Positions 44,115-51,402 of a stretch of DNA of 64,000 bases are shown here, piece after piece. Under the pieces are notes generated by a model. That model did not search any database. It was given only the letters and a program-made list of their open reading frames with translations, and was not told the DNA's origin. Where the stretch lies: NCBI GenBank assembly GCA_902514625.1, contig CABXRK010000001.1, positions 1 to 64,000 on the forward strand, given 5' to 3'. The position numbers were made by a program, and so were the translations under genes. Source of the DNA: an uncultured Bacteroidota bacterium. GTDB lineage: Bacteria > Bacteroidota > Bacteroidia > Flavobacteriales > Flavobacteriaceae. Position 1 is the first letter of the stretch; every line of letters starts with the position of its first letter.

Positions 44115-44321
44115 TACAATAAATTTATTTTGTTTTAATTTTAATTAATTTATACTCAAAAAATCTTTAAAAATAAAAGGAACCCTATATTTAAATCCTC
44201 AATTATTGTTGATAAATTTTGTTCTAAAACTATGCAAAACTTACAGAAGATTTAAGATCTTAGAGAAAGATTTAAAAAAATCATAATATTTGCCACAAAT
44301 TTAAAAGTCAAAGAGTTATAA

Positions 44322-45470
44322 ATGTTAGATAAAAAGAAATATTTTGAGTTAATCGGAAGCAGAATAAGAAGTGAATTAAACGATTTAAAAAGAACGCCTG
44401 AATCAGCTGCTTTTGAATTAAACTTTGAAGTTTCAGAACTAAATAAAATATTAGAGGGAAAATCCTCAAAAAAGGAAATAAATACACTCATTAATAAAAT
44501 GGGTGATTTCTATCCTATCGATATCTCAGATCTATATATTTTAGAAGATGATTGTTCTAATGGAATTAAAATTATGACCGGTAAAGATTCTATTAAAACC
44601 AGTCGAGTCTTTAATAGAAAAAACAGCAATGGTAAACTACTACCTTATTATGAATATAGGGATAGTGCGATGTCAAAGTTAGGCCCATTTAAGCCTGAAT
44701 GGATTAAAGAATTAAGAAATGTTAATAATTCTGATCCACATAATCCTGAAATTGCATATAACAACGGTCACTTTTTACATCAATTAACATTTTTTATTGG
44801 GCCAGTAAATTTCTATTGGAAGGAGGGTGAAAATTATTATTGTGAAGAAATGAATACTGGAGACTCAAATTACATTACACCTTTTTATCCTCATTCTTTT
44901 TCAAGTAGAGATAATTCAAAAGATGCAATTATTATAGCAGTAACTTTTGGTGGAGAAGTTAGAAGAGCCCAAAAAGAAATGTATTGGCTTGGAGAAGAAA
45001 GAGTAAATAAATATAAAAACTTTGGTAAACAAAAAAATAAGGAAAATTTCAATCCTATAATTATTAGTAAAAATAAAATATTCAATGAAAACAAAAATTA
45101 TTTAATTAAAGATTTAGCATACCCAAATCATCTAGAAATTGCCAAAGGAATGGAAATACAAGTCTTAAATACTAAATCTGAAACTGATTATTTTGAAAGC
45201 CCTTTTCATTCATTTTTATTCAATTATGGTAATTGTAAAATCCTATTTAATTGGAAAATGAATAATGTCATTCATCAACACATATTATTACCTGGAGATT
45301 CTATTTATATTCAGCCCTTCATTTCTTATAGTTTCACTAATGTGGAAGATGCCAATGCTAAGCTTATAGTTTATGAGGTTGCTGGAGCAATGAATAGTTT
45401 AGCGCAAATTGAATTATCATACTTTAATGATAGTAGTCGACTAGCTAATGAAACTAAAAAATGGTTTTAA
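44322..45470 (+). CDS. methylphosphonate synthase / 2-hydroxyethylphosphonate dioxygenase (MPnS/HEPD) family protein
   Basis: N-terminal helical XRE-like segment, cupin core with YNNGHFLHQLTFFIGP (HxxxQ) and FYPHSFSSR; followed directly by pepM, ppd and a reductase. Confidence 0.82.
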   Translation: MLDKKKYFELIGSRIRSELNDLKRTPESAAFELNFEVSELNKILEGKSSKKEINTLINKMGDFYPIDISDLYILEDDCSNGIKIMTGKDSIKTSRVFNRKNSNGKLLPYYEYRDSAMSKLGPFKPEWIKELRNVNNSDPHNPEIAYNNGHFLHQLTFFIGPVNFYWKEGENYYCEEMNTGDSNYITPFYPHSFSSRDNSKDAIIIAVTFGGEVRRAQKEMYWLGEERVNKYKNFGKQKNKENFNPIIISKNKIFNENKNYLIKDLAYPNHLEIAKGMEIQVLNTKSETDYFESPFHSFLFNYGNCKILFNWKMNNVIHQHILLPGDSIYIQPFISYSFTNVEDANAKLIVYEVAGAMNSLAQIELSYFNDSSRLANETKKWF

Positions 45471-45471
45471 A

Positions 45472-46782
45472 ATGAAAAAAGAAGTGAAGGTTTATTTGCC
45501 TATGGCCGCTGACTTAATTCATAATGGTCACATAAATATTATTAAAAAAGCTAGCGAATTAGGCCAAGTTATTGTTGGTCTTCTCACTGATAAGGCTGTT
45601 GCTAAATACAAGCGAGTTCCTTTTTTGACTTTTCAACAAAGAAAATTTATAGCTGAAAATATAGTTGGTGTTCATAAAGTAATTGCGCAAGAGGATGACG
45701 ATTATGTTTCAATTATTAGGGAAGTCAAACCTGATTATTTTGTTCATGGGGATGATTGGAAAGAAGGCCCTCAAAAAAACAAAAGAAAAAGAGTTCTTGA
45801 AGTAATGAAAGAAATAGGGGGAAAGGTTATTGAGCCAGAATATACTAAAGACATATCATCTACAAAATTACACGAACTTATTAAAGAAATTGGAACTACT
45901 CCTGATATTCGAAGAAGAAAATTAAAAAGACTCATTGACTCTAAACCAATAGTAAGGATATTAGAAGCTCATAGTGGGCTTAGTGGCCTAATAGTTGAAA
46001 GTACTAAAGTGTTAAGTTCAGAAGGAATGGAACTTGAATTTGATGGAATGTGGGCAAGTAGTCTCACTGATTCTACTTTAAGAGGAAAACCTGACATTGA
46101 GGCTGTAGATTTAACTTCAAGATTAACAAGTATCAATGACATTTTAGAAGTCACAACTAAACCAATAATATATGATGGAGATACAGGAGGAAAACCGGAA
46201 CATTTAAATTTTACTGTTAAAACTTTAGAAAGATTAGGAGTGTCTGCTATTATTATTGAAGATAAAATAGGTTTAAAGAAAAACTCTTTATTTGGTACTG
46301 AAGTTGATCAACAACAAGACTCAATTGAAAGTTTTTGTCATAAAATCAAAACAGCTAAAAACGCTCAGGTAACCTCAGAATTTATGGTCATTGCAAGAAT
46401 AGAAAGTTTAATTTTACAAGCAGGCATGAAAGATGCATTAACTAGGGCCAAATCATATATTGATTCAGGGGTTGATGGTATAATGATTCATTCTAGAGAA
46501 AAAACCCCTAATGAAATTTTCGAATTTTGTCTAGAGTATAAAAAATTTAGAAGTCATAAACCATTAATTGTTGTTCCTTCTAGTTATAACAAAACAAAGG
46601 AAAAAGAATTAATTAACCATGGAGTTAAAGTTGTGATCTATGCAAATCAACTACTTCGATCTTCCTATCCATCAATGATAAAAACGGCTAAATCCATTTT
46701 AAATAATTCTCGAAGTTATGAGTCCTCAAAAGACATGATGACAATTAAAGAAATCCTAAATTTAATTCCTGGCGGAAAATAA
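45472..46782 (+). CDS. pepM: phosphoenolpyruvate mutase with N-terminal cytidylyltransferase-like domain (ORF-track start 45448 probably too early)
   Basis: N-term VYLPMAADLIHNGHINIIKKASELG (HxGH nucleotidyltransferase); PEP mutase/ICL domain with EFDGMWASSLTDSTLRGKPD, YDGDTGG, IIIEDKIGLKKNSLFG, ARIESLI. ATG at 45472 follows the upstream stop at 45468-45470. Confidence 0.93.
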   Translation: MKKEVKVYLPMAADLIHNGHINIIKKASELGQVIVGLLTDKAVAKYKRVPFLTFQQRKFIAENIVGVHKVIAQEDDDYVSIIREVKPDYFVHGDDWKEGPQKNKRKRVLEVMKEIGGKVIEPEYTKDISSTKLHELIKEIGTTPDIRRRKLKRLIDSKPIVRILEAHSGLSGLIVESTKVLSSEGMELEFDGMWASSLTDSTLRGKPDIEAVDLTSRLTSINDILEVTTKPIIYDGDTGGKPEHLNFTVKTLERLGVSAIIIEDKIGLKKNSLFGTEVDQQQDSIESFCHKIKTAKNAQVTSEFMVIARIESLILQAGMKDALTRAKSYIDSGVDGIMIHSREKTPNEIFEFCLEYKKFRSHKPLIVVPSSYNKTKEKELINHGVKVVIYANQLLRSSYPSMIKTAKSILNNSRSYESSKDMMTIKEILNLIPGGK

Positions 46783-46785
46783 ATT

Positions 46786-47913
46786 ATGATTGATCCAAAT
46801 TTATTTATTGACTTTTTGATAGAAAAAGAAATTAATTTTTATTCTGGTGTTCCTGATTCTTTATTAAAGGAATTAAGTTTTTACTTTAACAAAAAAATTG
46901 ATTCTAAAAATCATAAAATTGCTGCAAATGAAGGGGCCGCAATTGGATTAGCGGCAGGACATCACCTAGCAACTGGAAAAACTCCACTTGTATATTTTCA
47001 AAATTCAGGATTAGGTAATGCAATTAACCCGCTGCTTTCTTTATGCGACTCTACGGTATATAAAATCCCGATGATAATTTTAATTGGCTGGAGAGGAGAG
47101 CCAGGGTTTTTTGACGAGCCTCAACATATAAAGCAAGGTGCAATTCAAGAAAAACTTTTAAATACTCTAGAAATACCCTACGAAATTATTGATAATAAGC
47201 TTAAAAATTATAATTTAATTTCTAGTCTAATTTCAAAATCAAAAATTGAATCTCGCCCAGTTGCTTTGCTTATAAAAAAAGGCACCTTTTCAAAATTTAA
47301 AAATAAAAAACATACTTCTGATACAAGTAAATTAATGCTTAGAGAAAAAGTTCTTAAGGAAATCTTAAACTCAGAAATTAAAAATGGAATTTTTATAACT
47401 ACAACAGGTAAAACATCAAGGGAATTCTATGAGTTAAGAAAGAAAAATAGTGAAATTGTAAATAAAGATTTTTTAACTATTGGATCAATGGGACACTGTT
47501 CTCAAATAGCTTTAGGAATTTCTCTATTTAACAAAAATGACGTGTACTGTATTGATGGTGATGGTTCAGTTATAATGCATATGGGATCCCTAACTATAAA
47601 TGGGACTTCTAATTCAAAGAACTTCAAACATATAATTTTAAATAATGGCTCTCATGAATCCGTTGGTGGTCAACCAACCGTAGGTAAAAAAATAAATTTT
47701 TCAAAAATTGCTAAAAATTGTGGATATAAAAAAGTTAAAAAAATCTCTACTTACACTGAACTAAAAGATTCCATAAAATGGTTAAATTCAAATAAAGGCC
47801 CATTATTTCTTGAAATACTTATAAAGAATGGCTCAAGGAAAAACTTAGGGAGACCTAAAGAAAGCCCTTATGAAAATAAATTGAATTTTATGAAAAAAAT
47901 TAACAATGAATAA
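46786..47913 (+). CDS. phosphonopyruvate decarboxylase
   Basis: ThDP-dependent: YSGVPDSLLKEL, ANEGAAIGLAAGHHLATGKTPLVYFQNSGLGNAINPL, YCIDGDGSVIMHMGSLT. Confidence 0.93.
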   Translation: MIDPNLFIDFLIEKEINFYSGVPDSLLKELSFYFNKKIDSKNHKIAANEGAAIGLAAGHHLATGKTPLVYFQNSGLGNAINPLLSLCDSTVYKIPMIILIGWRGEPGFFDEPQHIKQGAIQEKLLNTLEIPYEIIDNKLKNYNLISSLISKSKIESRPVALLIKKGTFSKFKNKKHTSDTSKLMLREKVLKEILNSEIKNGIFITTTGKTSREFYELRKKNSEIVNKDFLTIGSMGHCSQIALGISLFNKNDVYCIDGDGSVIMHMGSLTINGTSNSKNFKHIILNNGSHESVGGQPTVGKKINFSKIAKNCGYKKVKKISTYTELKDSIKWLNSNKGPLFLEILIKNGSRKNLGRPKESPYENKLNFMKKINNE

Positions 47914-48994
47914 AATCATAAAAGGTGAATTTGAATCAAATCTTACTAATATACTTTTAAAAGAGAAGCCTAATTCAATTTTAATCGTTACTGGTAAAAA
48001 CTCTTTTAAAGATAGTGACGCTGAAATATATTTCAATAAACTTTCTTCGAAATACAATATAACTTTATATTCAAAAACAGAAAAAAATCCATCTTTTAAA
48101 GAAATTTTAAGACTATTAATAAAACATGAACAATTAAATTTCGATTTGATTGTTGCTTATGGTGGAGGTTCTGTTATTGACTTTTCCAAACTAGTGGCCT
48201 TATTTAAAAATAACATATCCCTTTTTAAAAATAACTTCCAAAACTCAGCTGACTTATTAAATACTATACCAATAATAGCAATCCCAACTACAACAGGATC
48301 TGGTGCAGAATCAACAAAATTCGCTGTAATTTATAGAGAAAACATTAAGTTCTCCATTTTAAATAAAAAAACACTTCCTAAGTATGCTATTCTTGATCCA
48401 AAAACAACTTTTTCTCTATCGAAATATCAAATTGCTTGTTCGGCAATAGATGCAATTTGTCAGTCAATAGAGTCCTTATGGGCTAAAAATAAAAATAGTG
48501 AAAGTGAACTATACGCCTTAAAATCTTTAGCATTAATATATCCTAATATCTCTAGAATTTATGAAACCGACGAAAACATCCGTTCACTCCTTTTAGAAGG
48601 TTCTAATTTAAGTGGTAAAGCAATCAATATTTCTAGAACAACAGGCCCTCACGCAATGAGTTACTATCTAACAACTTTTCATGATATTCCTCACGGTGAG
48701 GCCGTGGCTATAAATATTGAACCCTTTATTAAAATGAATTTTGAAAGTATTCGACAAAAAATTAAAGTGAAATTATTTGAAATTTTTAGGGTAACCACAA
48801 AAATTGAATTTATAAACTCTATTGAATTATTAAAATTAACATTAGGATTAAAATCAGATTTATCAATGGTAAGTAATTTAAATATTAATGCCTATTCTTC
48901 ATTTATAAATATTGAAAGATTAAAAAATAATCCAGTAGAATTAAAAATTAAAGACATACTTAATCTTATAAAGAAGTCATCTTTAAAGAGTTAA
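47906..48994 (+). CDS. iron-containing alcohol dehydrogenase, probable phosphonoacetaldehyde reductase
   Basis: DLIVAYGGGSVIDFSKL, IPTTTGSGAESTKFAV, HGEAVAI; overlaps the phosphonopyruvate decarboxylase gene. Confidence 0.87.
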   Translation: MNKIIKGEFESNLTNILLKEKPNSILIVTGKNSFKDSDAEIYFNKLSSKYNITLYSKTEKNPSFKEILRLLIKHEQLNFDLIVAYGGGSVIDFSKLVALFKNNISLFKNNFQNSADLLNTIPIIAIPTTTGSGAESTKFAVIYRENIKFSILNKKTLPKYAILDPKTTFSLSKYQIACSAIDAICQSIESLWAKNKNSESELYALKSLALIYPNISRIYETDENIRSLLLEGSNLSGKAINISRTTGPHAMSYYLTTFHDIPHGEAVAINIEPFIKMNFESIRQKIKVKLFEIFRVTTKIEFINSIELLKLTLGLKSDLSMVSNLNINAYSSFINIERLKNNPVELKIKDILNLIKKSSLKS

Positions 48995-49167
48995 ATTAAA
49001 TAGAAGAACTTTAACTTGAATTTTAGCATTTAATAAATTTAAATTAAATTTTTTTGTTAAATTCAAATTAATAGATATATAAATAATAATCTCTCAGCTC
49101 AAAATTGTAGTTTTATTGAGTTGAAAAAATCTTAAATTACATGTTTTATCTCTATAATTATTAAATC

Positions 49168-50223
49168 TTGAATAAGTCAAAGATCAGTCTATTTAGTGAA
49201 GGAAATATATATTTTTCAACCTTTATGCCTCTTATAAAATCATTTATTGATAAAAAAATTTATGTTTCATATTATACAATAGACTCCAAGGATAAAATAT
49301 TAAATATTAAAAGCGAATATTTAAAGGCTAAATACTTAGGATATAAGTTCCTGTCATATATTAGATTTTCATTAATAGAATCTGAATATTTAATAAGTAC
49401 AACTCCAAATATTGGAACTCCAGGTTATCCATATAAAAAACCTAAATTAGTAAAAAACTTAGTCCATGTATTCCACTCAATAAGTGATATTTCAATCTAC
49501 AGAGAAGGATCGTTAGATCATTATGATTCTGTTATATTGGTGGGCCAATTTCAAAAAAAATCAATAAGAGAACTAGAAAAAAAACGAGGGTTAAAACAAA
49601 AAGAGCTTTTGCCTCTAGGCGTCCCTTATATAGATGATTTAATTAGGAGTAAAAAAGCAATTAATTTTTCAAAAACAACTATTTTAATTGGTTCCTCTTG
49701 GGGTAATAAAGGATGCTTACGTAATTACGGAATAGAATTTATAAAAGAGTTAAGCAAAAAAGAATATAATATAATCGTCCGTCCTCATCCTCACTCCCTT
49801 CATCATGAAAAAAGATTTATAAATAATTGTAAAAGAGAATTATTAAAATGTAAAAATCTAGAATGGGATGATTCTATTAGTCCCTCGGAATCTATGAATA
49901 AATCTAACATCTTAATTTCAGACACATCATCTATTAGATTTGATTTTTTATTTGTTCATAAAAAACCAGTAATTACTTTGGGTATAAATAGAGATGAAAT
50001 GAAAGGCTATGAAAGAGAACATCTGGATATAAATTGGACTGATAGATCTAATTATGATATTGGACCAGTTATTACGAAAGACCTTATTCATCAATTGGAA
50101 TCAAAAATAAAATTATCAATTAAGAGTTTTAACAAATCAAAATTGTTAAAATACAGAAATAAAACTGTTTATAATTTTGGGAAAGGAGCCAATTCAATAA
50201 CTGAATTTTTTATTAATCAATAA
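49168..50223 (+). CDS. CDP-glycerol glycerophosphotransferase-like (TagB/TagF family) protein
   Basis: VHVFHSISDISIYREGSLDHYDSVILVGQFQKKSIRELE, IIVRPHPHSLHH, NILISDTSSIRFDFLFVHKKPVITLG. Confidence 0.75.
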   Translation: MNKSKISLFSEGNIYFSTFMPLIKSFIDKKIYVSYYTIDSKDKILNIKSEYLKAKYLGYKFLSYIRFSLIESEYLISTTPNIGTPGYPYKKPKLVKNLVHVFHSISDISIYREGSLDHYDSVILVGQFQKKSIRELEKKRGLKQKELLPLGVPYIDDLIRSKKAINFSKTTILIGSSWGNKGCLRNYGIEFIKELSKKEYNIIVRPHPHSLHHEKRFINNCKRELLKCKNLEWDDSISPSESMNKSNILISDTSSIRFDFLFVHKKPVITLGINRDEMKGYEREHLDINWTDRSNYDIGPVITKDLIHQLESKIKLSIKSFNKSKLLKYRNKTVYNFGKGANSITEFFINQ

Positions 50224-50388
50224 AAAAGAAAACTTATATCTAAAACTCCTTTTTAACTTATCACAAACTCTTCCAGTAGTTCCACTTCCCATAAAAGGGT
50301 CTAATACCAATTCAAACTCTTTAGAAGTTTGAGGTATTGGTAGAGTTATTATTTCTTCAGGAAAAGGAGCTCTAGTTTCAAAAGAAAA
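50224..50388 (-). pseudogene. C-terminal remnant of a DNA (adenine-N6/cytosine-N4) methyltransferase
   Basis: Minus-strand translation FSFETRAPFPEEIITLPIPQTSKEFELVLDPFMGSGTTGRVCDKLKRSFRYKFSF has APFPEE and DPFMGSGTTG (SAM motif I); no start, in-frame TGA just upstream. Confidence 0.8.
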
Positions 50389-50489
50389 TCAGATTTAATT
50401 TAAGGCACAGAGGTCTAAATTGAGGGTTTTAAATTGAAATTTTTGTGGGTTCTATAAGAAATAAAGGGACAAATATCGGGACAAATAAG

Positions 50490-50526
50490 AAAAAGTGCTA
50501 ACGGCAAATTTACCGTTAAAACTTTT
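50490..50526. terminator. hairpin terminator-like inverted repeat before the leftmost tRNA-3'-end core
   Basis: aaaagtgctaacggcaaatttaccgttaaaactttt: stem taacgg/ccgtta flanked by aaaagt/actttt. Confidence 0.6.
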
Positions 50527-50534
50527 CTTTGTTG

Positions 50535-50547
50535 GTGGTCCCACCTG
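50535..50547 (-). repeat. tRNA-Met 3'-end core copy 1 (putative att core)
   Basis: gtggtcccacctg, identical to 57547-57559 in the tRNA-Met 3' end; 20-nt identity gttggtggtcccacctgtcc with copy 2. Confidence 0.8.
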
Positions 50548-50601
50548 TCCCAGAAACAGAGATGTATTTACACTGATTATCAAGTAGTTAAGTTAACAAG
50601 G

Positions 50602-50642
50602 TGGTTCGATAATCGAACCAATCTAGTTCGAAGTTCGAACCA
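50602..50642. repeat. palindrome pair, left end of unit A
   Basis: tggttcgataatcgaacca (50602-50620) and tagttcgaagttcgaacca (50624-50642), start-to-start 22 bp. Confidence 0.85.
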
Positions 50643-50698
50643 TCCCAAAAATTAAGGTTTTTTGACCTTAACCATGATTCAAGTTCCAAAAGGACCAA

Positions 50699-51142
50699 TT
50701 ATAAAATCCCAAATTGATTAAAGTGATATGAGGTGTGGAAATGAACTAGTTTCTTAAATAAACTAGTTTCAATATTACCATATATGTTGTGAAAAGTATA
50801 ATGAGATTTTAACTCCTTAACCATTTTAATGTTTTCAATAAGTCTTTTTTTTTGATTTAAAAATGATTCTTCTGAACTAAAAGGTTTAAACTCTTTTAGG
50901 GTCTTTGAATTTTTTGGATACTTATTTATATCAAAATCCAATGACTTTAAATATTTCAAAAATACTTTTCCAAAAAGTCTCCCAAATAATCTTGTCCAAA
51001 GACTAATTTTTTGGTTTCCCAACGAGACTTCAATAAAATTATTACAATGATTAATCATTTGAACTGAATTCATTTTTCCCCATTTAGGGGATGTCTCTTC
51101 ATCAAGATAATTCAACTTATCAATAAGGGAATCATAAATCAT
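50699..51142 (-). CDS. DUF1569/DinB-like small protein (cargo of unit A); ORF-track start at 51256 lies inside the repeat
   Basis: MIYDSLIDKLNYLDEETSPKWGKMNSVQMINHCNNFIEVSLG... ending TSYHFNQFGIL; upstream residues in the track translate the att/terminator repeat. Confidence 0.72.
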   Translation of the reverse strand: MIYDSLIDKLNYLDEETSPKWGKMNSVQMINHCNNFIEVSLGNQKISLWTRLFGRLFGKVFLKYLKSLDFDINKYPKNSKTLKEFKPFSSEESFLNQKKRLIENIKMVKELKSHYTFHNIYGNIETSLFKKLVHFHTSYHFNQFGIL

Positions 51143-51158
51143 ACTACAAATTAATGAT

Positions 51159-51250
51159 TTTGGTTCGACAATTGGTTCGACAATTAAATCATTAAAAACA
51201 AAAACCCTCATAGTCAAGGACTTAGAGGGTTTGTTGGTGGTCCCACCTGT
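51159..51250. repeat. right-end repeat of unit A (direct half-sites + hairpin + tRNA-3'-end core copy 2)
   Basis: Gapless alignment with 57469-57560 at constant offset 6310; contains ggttcgacaattggttcgaca, aaaaccctcatagtcaaggacttagagggttt and gtggtcccacctg. Confidence 0.88.
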
Positions 51251-51303
51251 CCTCACAGGAGGGTGTCTCTTCCTTCGTAAATACTGACTTTTTCATTTTT
51301 CTT

Positions 51304-51344
51304 TGGTTCGATTGTCGAACCATTTTGGTTCGTTGTTCGAACCA
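51304..51344. repeat. palindrome pair, left end of unit B
   Basis: tggttcgattgtcgaacca (51304-51322) and tggttcgttgttcgaacca (51326-51344), start-to-start 22 bp; both left ends have the first palindrome 71 bp from the gttggtggtccc start. Confidence 0.87.
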
Positions 51345-51402
51345 ATCAATGTTTTATAAAAATCTTATGTAAAACCTAGGTTCAAGTCCCTTTGGGACCA
51401 TG

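Noticed and set aside
49080-49130. Hairpin cagctcaa...ttgagttg downstream of the reductase gene as a terminator
   Set aside because: Stem needs a wobble pair and is not followed by a T-tract on the + strand; support too weak.
50581-51360. Interpreting the palindromes and spaced repeats as a CRISPR array
   Set aside because: Only two repeats per site with 3-nt gaps, inverted symmetry and no spacer-repeat periodicity; no cas genes in the window.
51379-51400. Possible plus-strand tRNA from GGTTCAAGTCCCTTTGGGACCA
   Set aside because: T-stem does not pair properly and there is no D-arm, anticodon arm or 5' acceptor upstream; treated as a tRNA-end-like repeat only.
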